In this document: positions 32,832 to 41,436 of the stretch, piece after piece | Layout: every line of letters starts with the position of its first letter | Position numbering within the stretch: the first letter of the stretch is position 1 | Assembly: GCA_947585965.1 (NCBI GenBank) | Contig: CANPXK010000013.1 | Span: forward strand, 1-41,436 | Length of the DNA stretch: 41,436 bases | Direction: 5' to 3' | Source of the DNA: an uncultured Clostridia bacterium | Lineage (GTDB): Bacteria > Bacillota > Clostridia > Oscillospirales > Acutalibacteraceae | The notes under the pieces: model-generated | Told to the model about the DNA's origin: nothing | The model's input: only the letters and a program-made list of their open reading frames with translations | The model's database searches: none | Position numbers and translations under genes: made by a program

Positions 32832-32984
32832 TTCTTCCTCCTTTGTTTTCCTCACCTTATTTCATACTTATCCGGGTTTGTCCAATCAAACAGTATTATA
32901 ACATATTTTTATATAAAATAGAAGATGTTTTTGGATATTATGATAACCGGTCTACTGAAAATTTTAAAAAAATTTGCTGATGTC

Positions 32985-33013
32985 TTGCAATATAATGTAA
33001 AAAGGTTTAAAAT
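32985..33013 (+). promoter_or_regulatory. Promoter of the GNAT gene
   Basis: TTGCAA (32985-32990), 17-bp spacer, TAAAAT (33008-33013). Confidence 0.6.
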
Positions 33014-33118
33014 ATGAGTGTATTATCCGACGGACGGATAACATGATGTAAATTGTGATATCGAACCCGATTTCATTTTTTTACAGCCGATAAAAGGAAA
33101 GGCACAGGGGGAATAGAC

Positions 33119-33955
33119 ATGGCAACCAAATTTGACAGAGTATCGGGAACCGATGAGATTTTTAACAGTAAGGAGTATCTGGCGGATTCAGTTATATTTA
33201 ATTCCATAGAATCGGCGAGAATAGAATATAACTATGATATGTATTCGGATCATAGAAATGTTATTATTCTTACTTCAAAAAGGGGACATAGAGTTTGGTT
33301 ATGGACATCCTCAACAATAAAGGATGATACAAATAAGCTTATAGATATCTGCCGTTTTATACGTGATTGTAAAATTCCGCAGGCGGAGATTTATCTTAAG
33401 CATGATGTTGCTGAAAATTTTTCGGATCTTTATGCGCTTGCAACACTGGAGCTTAATTATGTTGTCAAGGATGAATACTCTCTTGCGGTATATGAATATG
33501 ATGGTGAAGAGATCACGGAGACAGCAAAAAGCAATGATGAGAAAATTATTCGTATAGATAAGGATAATGAAGAGCACGTAAAGCTTGTTACGGATTTTTA
33601 TCGTGCACTCTCCGATGAATTCGGATGGAATAATAAATTTGAACGTAAGGTAAATGAATATCTCGACACAGAGCTTTATGCACTCGTTAAGGACGGAAAG
33701 ATGATAGCTAACGCTGCAATAGGAAGTCCGACGGAAAAGTATCTGAGGATAAAGTCGGTCGCTGTTCTTGATAATGAACGCAAAAAGGGCTACGGCTACA
33801 GGATGTGTGTTTTTGTTGTGAATAAGATAAAGGAGCGTCAGCTTACTCCTATGCTCTATACCCATGTGGGAAATGCTTCGGCTGTTGCTCTGTGGAATAA
33901 GGCAGGCTTTATTGTTAAGGATAAGCTTTACCTGCTTAAGTTGGAAGATAATTAA
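33119..33955 (+). CDS. GNAT-family N-acetyltransferase
   Basis: 278 residues. The C-terminal half (about 140-275) is a GNAT domain: KYLRIKSVAVLDNERKKGYG gives strand beta-4 and the acetyl-CoA-binding loop, and THVGNASAVALWNKAGF is the usual alpha-4 stretch. The N-terminal half (about 1-130) is an extra alpha/beta region, perhaps a degenerate second GNAT copy. The substrate is unknown. AGGGGGA lies six bases before the ATG. Own promoter (32985-33013) and terminator (33972-34010). Confidence 0.83.
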   Translation: MATKFDRVSGTDEIFNSKEYLADSVIFNSIESARIEYNYDMYSDHRNVIILTSKRGHRVWLWTSSTIKDDTNKLIDICRFIRDCKIPQAEIYLKHDVAENFSDLYALATLELNYVVKDEYSLAVYEYDGEEITETAKSNDEKIIRIDKDNEEHVKLVTDFYRALSDEFGWNNKFERKVNEYLDTELYALVKDGKMIANAAIGSPTEKYLRIKSVAVLDNERKKGYGYRMCVFVVNKIKERQLTPMLYTHVGNASAVALWNKAGFIVKDKLYLLKLEDN

Positions 33956-33971
33956 GTTCAGAGGTAGGTTT

Positions 33972-34010
33972 ATGCCCCCCGTTTAATTTCGGTGGGGAGC
34001 ATTTTTGTTT
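33972..34010 (+). terminator. Terminator of the GNAT gene
   Basis: ATGCCCCCCG and CGGTGGGGAGCAT form a stem around a short A/T loop, followed by TTTTGTTTG. Confidence 0.8.
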
Positions 34011-34037
34011 GTTTAGTAAAAAACAGGGAGGTAAAAT

Positions 34038-35198
34038 ATGGTTTTTTCTAAAAAGGATACCCTTGCGATTAAAGGTATAGCTATATTACTTTTACTTCAC
34101 TATCATAATTTTTTTCAAAGTTCAAGATTTGTGAATTATAATGTAGACTTATCCCCGTTTTCCGAATCAACTATGCTGCTTCTTACAAGTTTTTTTAAGA
34201 TTTGTGTGGCGATATTTGCATTCCTCAGCGCCTATGGTCTTACACTGTCATTAAAGAAATACAACAGCAATTCCTGTCTGACAGGAGAACAATATAAATC
34301 CTATCTGGGTCAAAGACTGCTGAAGCTAATGTGGGGATACTGGTTTGTATTTTTAATTTCACTGATTGCGGTTTCAGTATTAAAACCCGAACGGTCTTTT
34401 CCAACATATTTTACAGGGAATGGAATAGAGTCAATAGTACAGGGGATATTTAAAATGCTGTTAGATTTCCTTGGTCTTACATTTCTTAGCGATACGCCGT
34501 CAATGAACGGCACATGGTGGTATATGGGGCTGGCAATTTTTATAGTCATTGTGGTACCGTTTATAACGATGCTGTATAAAAAATGGGGTGTACTTCTTGT
34601 CCTGCTCGCCTGCTTCATAGTGCCGAGAATGATATTTCCTGCTGAGAACTTTGAGGTAGGAGAATATAATAATCTGTTCAAATGGATGCTTGTGGTTATT
34701 TTAGGCTCGGTATTTGCGCAATATGATATATTGGTACGTATGAAAGCTTTTAAAATAACCAAAAACAAATATCTCAGTAAGACATTAAAGTTTTTGATAT
34801 CAACTGTTATTATGGCAGCTTTTTATATCGCCTATGTTATGCTCAATGGAAAAAATAGAAACTATACATATGAGTTCAGAGATAATATAGTACCTGTATT
34901 CTTTATATATTATTGTTATGATTTTATAGTTGATATTCCTGTTGTCAGACAGTTTCTTATCTTTATAGGAAAACATTCAATGAACATATTTTTTATACAC
35001 AACTTTTACCGTCAAATATTATTTGGATCGTTTATTTATTCTTTTAAGCATTGGCTGCTTATAGATTTAGTTTTGTTAATTACATCATTGGCTACTTCAA
35101 TTTTTATAGAGCTTATTAAAAAGCTTTTACGCTATGATAAACTTCTTTTACTGATTTTGAACAGGATGGAAAATAAAAATGCTGTTGCCGAAAAATAA
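34038..35198 (+). CDS. Acyltransferase-3 family membrane protein (OafA-like)
   Basis: 386 residues with about ten membrane helices. The N-terminal KGIAILLLLHYHNFF holds the histidine pair region typical of acyltransferase 3 proteins, and NGTWWYMGLAI plus the C-terminal HSMNIFFIHNF fit the same fold. Such proteins O-acetylate surface polysaccharides or wall sugars. CAGGGAGGT lies seven bases before the ATG. No clear promoter is present between the preceding terminator and the start. It is followed by its own terminator (35210-35240). The substrate is unknown. Confidence 0.85.
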   Translation: MVFSKKDTLAIKGIAILLLLHYHNFFQSSRFVNYNVDLSPFSESTMLLLTSFFKICVAIFAFLSAYGLTLSLKKYNSNSCLTGEQYKSYLGQRLLKLMWGYWFVFLISLIAVSVLKPERSFPTYFTGNGIESIVQGIFKMLLDFLGLTFLSDTPSMNGTWWYMGLAIFIVIVVPFITMLYKKWGVLLVLLACFIVPRMIFPAENFEVGEYNNLFKWMLVVILGSVFAQYDILVRMKAFKITKNKYLSKTLKFLISTVIMAAFYIAYVMLNGKNRNYTYEFRDNIVPVFFIYYCYDFIVDIPVVRQFLIFIGKHSMNIFFIHNFYRQILFGSFIYSFKHWLLIDLVLLITSLATSIFIELIKKLLRYDKLLLLILNRMENKNAVAEK

Positions 35199-35209
35199 TA
35201 TAAAACTAC

Positions 35210-35240
35210 TGCCCTGCTGCCATAATTCGGCGGCAGGGTA
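35210..35240 (+). terminator. Terminator of the acyltransferase gene
   Basis: TGCCCTGCTGCC pairs with GGCGGCAGGGTA (two wobble pairs) around a 7-nt loop, followed by TTGTTATATT. Confidence 0.75.
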
Positions 35241-35316
35241 TTGTTATATTGTGACAGCACCTTGTCCGTGTGAGGTTTTTTATAACACGATATTTCAAAA
35301 TTAATATTAATTTCAC

Positions 35317-35345
35317 TTTTATATCCATGAAATATATGGTATACT
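35317..35345 (+). promoter_or_regulatory. Likely promoter of the M16 operon
   Basis: TATACT (35340-35345) with a weak TTTTAT (35317-35322) at 17 bp. It lies about 40 bases before the ATG at 35385. Confidence 0.4.
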
Positions 35346-35384
35346 ATATTGTGTAATATTTTAAAGAGGATTGGAGATGTTGGA

Positions 35385-36647
35385 ATGTCTGAATTTGTAC
35401 AAAGAAAAATCTGTGAAGGTGTAACCTTCGGAAGCATTACGGATGACAGATTTAAAATAGGAAGATTGAGCGCCACACTGTTGGTTCCGCTAAGCAGACA
35501 GACGGCGGCAGCTAATGCACTTCTGGCGTGTGTACTGACACGTTCATGCAAAAAATATCCTGATTTTACTTCTCTCAGCAGAAAGCTTGACAGTCTGTAT
35601 GGTGCGTCTCTTTATCCGTCTGTAAGACAAATGGGCGACTGTCAGGCACTGACAATAGCCGTTTCGGGATTAGACGATAACTATACACTCAACAAAGAGG
35701 CGGTTTCGGCAGAGCTTGCTGATTTGCTTTCTTCGATAATATTTGAGCCGAACGTAAATGACGGACTTTTTTCTGAAGAGGATATAGAACAGGAAAGGCG
35801 TCAGCTTATCGAAAGTATTGATTCGGAATATAACGATAAGCGTTATTATGCAATAAAACGCTGTATCGAAAATATGTGCAGTGAGGAACTGTATTCAATA
35901 GGACGCTTCGGCAGTAGGGAAGAGGTTGAGGCACTGACAAATGCCGATGTATATTCCGCATGGAAAAGACTTCTTTCACAGGCAAGGGTTGAGCTTACAA
36001 TGCTCGGAAGTGCCTCGACCGAAAAGGCTTATGAGGGATTTGTGAAATATTTTGGCGACAAGCCGAGGACGACAGAGAAACCGGAACATACGGATGTTGT
36101 ACCGGAGAAAGTAAAATATGTTTCGGAAGATCAGGAATTGTCGCAGTCTAAGCTTGTCATGGGTTTCAGGTGCAATTATGATAATGATGACAGGGCGGCA
36201 CTGGAAAATTCGCTTATGTCCGCTGTGCTCGGCGGGACGCCGACATCCAAACTTTTCCTCAATGTCAGAGAAAAACAAAGTCTTTGTTATTACTGCGTAA
36301 GCCGTGTGGATAATAATAAGGGTGTTTTGCTCATAGACAGCGGCGTTGAAACGGAAAATATTGAAAAGACAAAAAATGCAGTTCTTGAACAGCTTGAACT
36401 TCTTAAAAAGGGAGATATAAGCGATGAGGAACTTGTCAATGCAAAGCTTGCGGTTAAAAACTCGCTCATGTCGTCGCTTGACAGCCTTGCGGCACTTCAG
36501 GATTATTATATAGGTGGAGTTTTGAGAAAAAATCAGCTTACACCGGCTAAGGCTGCGGAACTTACGGACGGAATTTCCAAGGAAAGAATAATTGAGCTTG
36601 CAAATAAAGTGCAGCTTGATACGGTATTTACGCTTAAGGGAAACTGA
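35385..36647 (+). CDS. M16-family peptidase-like protein without the zinc motif (YmfF-like)
   Basis: 420 residues with the two-domain M16 fold (inverzincin/insulinase relatives), but no HxxEH sequence in the N-terminal half, so it should not bind catalytic zinc. The C-terminal half contains the R-Y type loop (LNVREKQSLCYYCVSR) that helps hold substrate in the partner subunit. Known M16 heterodimers combine one such inactive subunit with an active one, and the active one follows at 36680. In Bacillus the pair YmfF/YmfH is the nearest model. The ATG at 35385 follows GGAGA; a TTG at 35349 is in frame but overlaps the promoter. Confidence 0.85.
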   Translation: MSEFVQRKICEGVTFGSITDDRFKIGRLSATLLVPLSRQTAAANALLACVLTRSCKKYPDFTSLSRKLDSLYGASLYPSVRQMGDCQALTIAVSGLDDNYTLNKEAVSAELADLLSSIIFEPNVNDGLFSEEDIEQERRQLIESIDSEYNDKRYYAIKRCIENMCSEELYSIGRFGSREEVEALTNADVYSAWKRLLSQARVELTMLGSASTEKAYEGFVKYFGDKPRTTEKPEHTDVVPEKVKYVSEDQELSQSKLVMGFRCNYDNDDRAALENSLMSAVLGGTPTSKLFLNVREKQSLCYYCVSRVDNNKGVLLIDSGVETENIEKTKNAVLEQLELLKKGDISDEELVNAKLAVKNSLMSSLDSLAALQDYYIGGVLRKNQLTPAKAAELTDGISKERIIELANKVQLDTVFTLKGN

Positions 36648-36648
36648 T

Positions 36649-36682
36649 GGGAGGTGTTTGCCGCTGCGGCGGCTGATATATG
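36649..36682 (+). promoter_or_regulatory. Ribosome binding site separated from its start by a hairpin
   Basis: GGGAGG (36649-36654) is 25 bases from the ATG at 36680, too far for normal initiation. GCCGC-TGCG-GCGGC (36660-36673) between them can fold away and bring the distance to 11 bases. An in-frame TGA at 36674-36676 excludes a start closer to GGGAGG. Confidence 0.5.
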
Positions 36683-37948
36683 GAATTTACCAAGATTACA
36701 AACAAACGTATGAATGAAGAATATTACCGTATGAAACACAGATCGGGGCTGGAGATTATTGTATATCCCAAAAAGGGCTTCAATTCCACCTATGCGAGCA
36801 TAGGAACAAAATTCGGCTCGGTATATTCAAAATTTATGTTTAATGGGAGAGAGGTAACCGTTCCGGACGGTACTGCTCATTATCTTGAGCATAAGCTTTT
36901 TGAAAGCGAGGACGGAGATGCTTTTTCAAAGTATGCAAAGGTCGGTGCGTCTGCAAATGCATTTACATCCTTTGATATGACCTGCTATCTTTTCTCCTGC
37001 ACGGATAATTTCAGGGAATCGCTTGAAATACTTTTAGACCTTGTTCAATCTCCGTATTTCACGGATGAAACCGTTGCAAAGGAGCAGGGGATAATATCTC
37101 AGGAAATAAAAATGTATGATGACAGTCCCGATTGGAGAGTCATGATGAACCTGCTTACCGGTCTTTATCATAATCACCCCATAAATAAAGATATTGCGGG
37201 AAGTGTTGAAACCATTGCGAAAATAACTCCGCAGATACTTTATGAATGTTATAACAGCTATTATAACCTTAACAATATGGTGCTCGCCGTTGTCGGTGCG
37301 GCAGATCCGTATGAGGTTCTTAAAATAGCGGATGAAAAATTAAAGACGTGCGAAAGGGTAGATACAAGAGTTATCTTCCCTGACGAGCCTTATAAAACAG
37401 TAAAGTCTTATACCGAACAGATTCTCCCCGTGGGAGTGCCTCAGTTTGAACTGGGATTTAAGGAGAACAGCACGGATAAATATGCCACTAATAAGGAGCT
37501 TATATGCACAAGCATAATGCTAAGTGCCTTTGTAGGAACAGGCTCCGAGCTTTATCGAAGGCTTCTTGATGAAAAGCTTATAAATTCAAGCTTCGGAAAT
37601 GAATATCTTGAGGGTCTTGGATATCGTTCTGTCATTTTCTCGGGAGAATCCGCCGATCCGAAGGCTGCTGCTGAAATGATATGCGATGCTGTCGGAAAAC
37701 TTCATAAAAACGGAATATCCCATGAGGATTTTGATAATGCAAGAAAATCCGTATACGGAATATTTGCATCAGGCTTTGATCGTAAACAAAGCATTGCCTC
37801 CGAGCTTATAAACGGACATTTTACGGGCAGAGAAATTTTTGAACCTGCGGAAATTATAGCCAATGTTACACTGAATGATATAAACGAACGTCTTGAGCAT
37901 CAGCTTGATGTCGATAACTGCTGCCTGTCGGTTATAAAATCGGAATAA
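36680..37948 (+). CDS. M16-family zinc peptidase (YmfH-like)
   Basis: 422 residues. The inverted zinc motif is intact: H67-Y-L-E70-H71, with Glu142 (EQGIISQEI) as the probable third ligand 71 residues later. It should form a heterodimer with the preceding inactive subunit and degrade or process peptides in the cytoplasm. In Bacillus the equivalent pair lies next to an EF-P modification gene, absent here; instead lgt and folD follow. No ribosome binding site is found at normal distance; see the hairpin site at 36649-36682. Its frame opens only after a TGA at 36674, so the ATG at 36680 is the first possible start. Confidence 0.9.
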   Translation: MEFTKITNKRMNEEYYRMKHRSGLEIIVYPKKGFNSTYASIGTKFGSVYSKFMFNGREVTVPDGTAHYLEHKLFESEDGDAFSKYAKVGASANAFTSFDMTCYLFSCTDNFRESLEILLDLVQSPYFTDETVAKEQGIISQEIKMYDDSPDWRVMMNLLTGLYHNHPINKDIAGSVETIAKITPQILYECYNSYYNLNNMVLAVVGAADPYEVLKIADEKLKTCERVDTRVIFPDEPYKTVKSYTEQILPVGVPQFELGFKENSTDKYATNKELICTSIMLSAFVGTGSELYRRLLDEKLINSSFGNEYLEGLGYRSVIFSGESADPKAAAEMICDAVGKLHKNGISHEDFDNARKSVYGIFASGFDRKQSIASELINGHFTGREIFEPAEIIANVTLNDINERLEHQLDVDNCCLSVIKSE

Positions 37949-37977
37949 GGTAATGTTTCCAAAACGGAGGATTTGAA

Positions 37978-38793
37978 ATGTTCAATGTCAGTTTCCCTGA
38001 ATTGGGATTAAGCTTTAATATAAACAGAGTGGCTTTTTCGATAAACGGCTTTGAGGTATACTGGTACGGCATAATAATCGGTGCAGGCTTTTTGCTTGCA
38101 CTGCTGTTTGCCATGCTGAGCCTTAAGAGATATAAAATAAACGGCGACAGCTTTTTTGACTGCGTGCTTGCCGGTCTTATTTTCGGAATAATCGGTGCAA
38201 GAATATATTATGTTATTTTCAGCTGGAGCGACTATGCAGAAAATCCTTTGGAGATATTTGCAATACATAAAGGCGGACTTGCAATATACGGCGGTATAAT
38301 CGGCGGTTTAGGTGCGGCTTGTATTGTTGCAAAAATTAAGAAGATGAATATTCCGGCTATACTTGATATAGGAGCGATGGGTTTTCTTATCGGACAGGGA
38401 ATAGGCAGATGGGGAAATTTCATAAATCAGGAGGCTTTCGGCACACCGACCGACCTCCCTTGGGGGATGGTAAGTGAAAATACAGGCGGAGTTGCCGTTC
38501 ACCCATGCTTTTTATATGAGTCGTTATGGTGTCTTTTGGGATTTGGAGTTCTGTTTTTTATTAGTCTTAAATGGAGAAAATTTGACGGACAGATGTTCCT
38601 TTTATACCTGATATGGTACGGCTTTGAGCGTATGATAGTAGAGGGACTTCGCACGGACAGCCTGTATGTTCCGTTACTCAATCTAAGAGTATCTCAGATT
38701 TTGTCGGCTGTTCTGGTAATTGTGGGAATTGTTCTGCTGATTATCAATCTCAAAAAGGCGAAAAAGGAAAGTGTGACACACAGCGAGTATTAA
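37978..38793 (+). CDS. lgt: Prolipoprotein diacylglyceryl transferase
   Basis: 271 residues, seven membrane helices. Transfers diacylglycerol from phosphatidylglycerol to the lipobox cysteine of lipoprotein precursors. Family marks: [23 protein letters not shown], the signature [17 protein letters not shown] with the essential arginine, and [10 protein letters not shown] near the C-terminus. ACGGAGGA lies seven bases before the ATG, 29 bases behind the M16 gene and 27 before folD, so all are probably co-transcribed. Its product is needed for the lipoprotein at 31897. Confidence 0.96.
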   Translation: MFNVSFPELGLSFNINRVAFSINGFEVYWYGIIIGAGFLLALLFAMLSLKRYKINGDSFFDCVLAGLIFGIIGARIYYVIFSWSDYAENPLEIFAIHKGGLAIYGGIIGGLGAACIVAKIKKMNIPAILDIGAMGFLIGQGIGRWGNFINQEAFGTPTDLPWGMVSENTGGVAVHPCFLYESLWCLLGFGVLFFISLKWRKFDGQMFLLYLIWYGFERMIVEGLRTDSLYVPLLNLRVSQILSAVLVIVGIVLLIINLKKAKKESVTHSEY

Positions 38794-38819
38794 AATTATA
38801 TATAAAGGGGATTATTAAA

Positions 38820-39674
38820 ATGGCTAAGATAATAAGCGGCAAAGAGGTATCTGCAAAGGTACGCTCCGAGGTTAAGGCTCAGTGTGAGGAACTTAAGGCA
38901 AAAGGAATAACACCCGGACTTGCGGTTATAATCGTGGGAGATGACCCGGCATCAAGGGTATATGTAAACAATAAGAAAAAAGCCTGTGCTGAGGTCGGTT
39001 TTGTTTCGGAAGAATATGCACTTCCGACAGAAACTACACAGGAAGAACTCCTTGCACTCGTTGAGGAACTTAACAATAAGCCGGAAATAAACGGAATACT
39101 TTGTCAGCTTCCACTTCCTAAACATCTTGATGAAACAGCGGTTATCAATGCTATTTCACCGCTTAAAGATGTTGATGCCTTTCACCCATCGAATGTGGGA
39201 AAAATAATGATAGGCGACTACGATTTTCTTCCCTGCACACCTGCCGGAGTTATGGAGATGATACATACAGAGGGAATAGATGTAAGCGGAAAGAATTGTG
39301 TTGTTATCGGCAGAAGTAATATAGTAGGCAAGCCAATGGCAATGTTGCTTCTTCATGAAAACGGTACTGTTACAATATGCCATAGCAAGACGAAAAATCT
39401 TAAAGAGATATGTTCAAAAGCCGATATTCTTGTTGCCGCTGTCGGCAGACCGAAATTTGTAACAGCGGATATGGTAAAGGAGGGTGCGGTTGTTCTTGAT
39501 GTCGGCATAAACAGGGACGAAAACGGCAAACTTTGCGGAGATGTCGATTTTGCGGCAGTTGAGCCAAAGGCATCATATATTACACCTGTTCCCGGAGGAG
39601 TGGGTCCTATGACTATCGCAATGCTTATGAAAAATACTCTGAAAGCTGCTAAGGTGCAAAATGGGATAGATTAA
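38820..39674 (+). CDS. folD: Methylenetetrahydrofolate dehydrogenase / methenyltetrahydrofolate cyclohydrolase
   Basis: 284 residues, bifunctional one-carbon enzyme. Catalytic residues Tyr48 and Lys52 are in [17 protein letters not shown]; the NADP-binding Rossmann part has [17 protein letters not shown] and the C-terminal signature [18 protein letters not shown] is intact. AAGGGGA lies nine bases before the ATG. It provides 10-formyl-THF for purines and formyl-Met-tRNA. It ends 11 bases before the APH-like gene, so the latter may be carried on the same transcript. Confidence 0.97.
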   Translation: MAKIISGKEVSAKVRSEVKAQCEELKAKGITPGLAVIIVGDDPASRVYVNNKKKACAEVGFVSEEYALPTETTQEELLALVEELNNKPEINGILCQLPLPKHLDETAVINAISPLKDVDAFHPSNVGKIMIGDYDFLPCTPAGVMEMIHTEGIDVSGKNCVVIGRSNIVGKPMAMLLLHENGTVTICHSKTKNLKEICSKADILVAAVGRPKFVTADMVKEGAVVLDVGINRDENGKLCGDVDFAAVEPKASYITPVPGGVGPMTIAMLMKNTLKAAKVQNGID

Positions 39675-39685
39675 TGTGATGCGTT

Positions 39686-40486
39686 ATGTTTGATATGAAT
39701 AAAATCCCGCAAAAGCTCAAAGAGATAATACACAATAAGAAATATAATAAAGATAATGTGGGAATGTCCGGTTCAAATGTATTGTTATTTGATGATATGG
39801 TTCTTAAGATACAAAAGCAGAGTTGTGAATCAGATAATGAATATACCGTAATGAAATGGCTTGACGGCAAAATTCCGGTTCCGAGGTGTCTTTACTATGA
39901 AACATGGAACGGTATATCATATTTGCTAATGTCGAGGATAAATGGTGAAATGCTTTGTTCCGACAAATGTATGAAAGATCCCGAAATGTTAGTGTCACTT
40001 CTGTCGAGTGGATTAAAAAAATTACAAAGCATAGATATTTCTGATTGTCCGTGTATTAATACGCTTGATGTAAAGCTGAAAGCGGCACGATATAATGTTG
40101 AAAATAATCTTGTTGATATGGATAATGTTCAGCCGGAAACTTTTGGAGAGGATGGATTTAAAGATCCGTTTGAGCTTTTGGAATGGTTGGAGAAAAACAG
40201 ACCAATTGAGGACTTAGTGTTTACACACGGTGACTACGGTTTGCCCAATGTGCTTACATCGAACGGTGTTATAAGCGGATTTATAGATTTAGGCAGAGCG
40301 GGAGTTGCCGATATGTGGCAGGATATTGCTATATGCTACAGAAGTCTTAAGGATAATTTCAGTGGCAGATATAACGGAGGTATTCTGTATAAGGGGTATC
40401 ACTCTGATATGTTGTTTGAAAGTCTTGGAGTAAAACCCGATTTTGAAAAGTTAAGATACTACATATTACTTGATGAGTTGTTTTAG
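39686..40486 (+). CDS. APH(3')-like aminoglycoside phosphotransferase
   Basis: 266 residues, close to the 264 of APH(3')-IIIa. The kinase-like fold shows an ATP-site lysine (DMVLKIQKQ), catalytic Asp183 in HGDYGLPNV and magnesium-binding Asp201 in GFIDLGRAGVAD. The C-terminal YYILLDELF is the ending typical of APH(3') enzymes, whose final carboxyl group contacts the drug. All features expected of an active kanamycin/neomycin-type phosphotransferase are there; the drug range cannot be read off. It sits in a chromosomal operon behind folD without mobile-element remains and without a strong ribosome binding site (ATG at 39686 or 39695), which suggests a resident gene rather than a recent arrival. 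Confidence 0.85.
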   Translation: MFDMNKIPQKLKEIIHNKKYNKDNVGMSGSNVLLFDDMVLKIQKQSCESDNEYTVMKWLDGKIPVPRCLYYETWNGISYLLMSRINGEMLCSDKCMKDPEMLVSLLSSGLKKLQSIDISDCPCINTLDVKLKAARYNVENNLVDMDNVQPETFGEDGFKDPFELLEWLEKNRPIEDLVFTHGDYGLPNVLTSNGVISGFIDLGRAGVADMWQDIAICYRSLKDNFSGRYNGGILYKGYHSDMLFESLGVKPDFEKLRYYILLDELF

Positions 40487-40519
40487 TAAAGTTACATTAT
40501 AGAGGGAGGCAGGTCAATT

Positions 40520-41436
40520 ATGAAGATACCGTTTTCACCGCCGGATGTTGGGCAGGAGGAGATTGATGAGGTAGCCGCCGCCTTGAAAAGCGGTTGGATA
40601 ACGACAGGCCCGCGAACTAAGAAGTTTGAAAAAATGATAACGGAATTTTGCATGAGTGAAAAAACCGCTTGCTTTGATTCATGTACTTCCGCACTTGAAA
40701 TGACACTGCGTGTTCTCGGTGTTGGAGAGGGCGACGAGGTAATCGTTCCTGCATATACCTATACGGCTTCGGCAAGCGTTATCTGTCATGTTGGTGCAAC
40801 TCCCGTCATGATAGACTGCGGAGAAAATTCCGTGCAGATGGATTACGATAAGCTTCCGTACCTGATAACGGAAAAAACAAAGGTTATAATACCCGTGGAT
40901 ATCGGCGGTGTTCCCTGTGATTATGACAGAATATATGACGCAGTCAATTCAAAACGTGCGCTGTTTCATGCAAGTACTCCATTGCAGGAGGTTTTCGGCA
41001 GGGTTATAATTCTTGCGGACGGGGCACACTCATTCGGTTCAAGAAGATATCAGCTCATGTCGGGCGCTATTGCCGATTTTACCGCATTTTCTTTTCATGC
41101 CGTAAAAAATCTTACGACTGCCGAGGGCGGTGCGGTCACATGGAAAAGACATGACGGACTTGACAGTGATGAATTATACAAACAGTATATGTTGCTTTCG
41201 CTTCACGGTCAATCAAAAGATGCACTTGCAAAAACGAGGCTCGGAGCGTGGGAATATGATATAGTCGGACCTTATTATAAGTGTAATATGACCGATATTA
41301 CCGCTGCCATTGGTATAGCACAGTTGAAACGCTATCCGTCTATGCTGAAACGCAGAAGAAAAATAATAGAGTATTATGACCGTGAACTTCAGAATACGGG
41401 TGTGTCCATGCTCAAGCATTTTTCCGACAAGGATAA
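40520..41436 (+). CDS. DegT/DnrJ/EryC1/StrS-family sugar aminotransferase (partial, cut by window end)
   Basis: 305 residues are visible and the frame is open at the window edge; complete members have about 370-400. A PLP enzyme: Lys196 in SFHAVKNLTTAEGG is the cofactor lysine, with ILADGAHSFGS just before it and the substrate region NMTDITAAIGIAQL after it. The N-terminus (IPFSPPDVGQEEIDEV...WITTGPRTKKFE) matches the group that aminates 4-keto-6-deoxy nucleotide sugars for surface glycans. GAGGGAGG lies ten bases upstream. It probably opens a surface-sugar operon continuing beyond the window. Confidence 0.92.
   Translation, partial: MKIPFSPPDVGQEEIDEVAAALKSGWITTGPRTKKFEKMITEFCMSEKTACFDSCTSALEMTLRVLGVGEGDEVIVPAYTYTASASVICHVGATPVMIDCGENSVQMDYDKLPYLITEKTKVIIPVDIGGVPCDYDRIYDAVNSKRALFHASTPLQEVFGRVIILADGAHSFGSRRYQLMSGAIADFTAFSFHAVKNLTTAEGGAVTWKRHDGLDSDELYKQYMLLSLHGQSKDALAKTRLGAWEYDIVGPYYKCNMTDITAAIGIAQLKRYPSMLKRRRKIIEYYDRELQNTGVSMLKHFSDKD

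Overview
The window looks like chromosome of a moderately AT-rich, Gram-positive, spore-former-related Clostridia, most likely in the Ruminococcus/Oscillospiraceae area. This rests on AGGAGG-type ribosome binding sites, frequent TTG and GTG starts, sigma-A-like promoters with 16-17 bp spacers, LPXTG sorting signals, a SpoIID-family protein, and an FHA-fused SEDS protein next to a penicillin-binding protein. The genus is an inference. No rRNA, tRNA, CRISPR array or insertion sequence was recognised.

Layout. Positions 1-2280 hold an unrecognised minus-strand gene whose N-terminus appears split by a frameshift, and a small heptad-repeat coiled-coil protein. Positions 2282-5392 (minus) are a two-gene septum/sporulation-type wall synthesis operon (FHA-SEDS glycosyltransferase, then transpeptidase). 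Positions 5553-19218 (plus) are a sortase-assembled pilus and surface island: a 2021-residue LPQTG adhesin, an LPLTG backbone pilin with a YPK pilin motif, three class C-like sortases, a secreted YkuD-fold protein that has lost both catalytic residues, and a membrane-anchored C39-like cysteine peptidase. The adhesin is preceded by a clean promoter and a run of nine G residues that overlaps its ribosome binding site. An upstream, well-placed GTG start is out of frame at 9 G but would be in frame at 8 or 11 G, so this is a candidate phase-variation switch. The peptidase gene is preceded by a five-codon leader peptide, a perfect 14-bp hairpin and a ribosome binding site that can pair upstream.

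Positions 19300-29594 are mostly housekeeping: metG, a FlK-like hotdog thioesterase, a DUF1624-type acyltransferase, a membrane protein, a HAD phosphatase, a SpoIID-like protein, citrate synthase, a membrane protein with a long acidic tail, and gap. Positions 29595-32421 are an accessory-looking stretch with a GC-rich repeat element, terminators, a coiled-coil membrane protein, an XRE regulator with possible operators, and a small lipoprotein.

Positions 32565-41436 contain HPr, a GNAT protein, an acyltransferase-3 membrane protein, a pair of M16 peptidase-family proteins (one without and one with the zinc motif), lgt, folD, an APH(3')-like aminoglycoside phosphotransferase, and a DegT-family aminotransferase cut by the window end. 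The pilus genes form a likely functional unit: sortases polymerise the backbone pilin and attach the adhesin, and the downstream wall-acting proteins may assist or regulate this. The rest are short independent operons.
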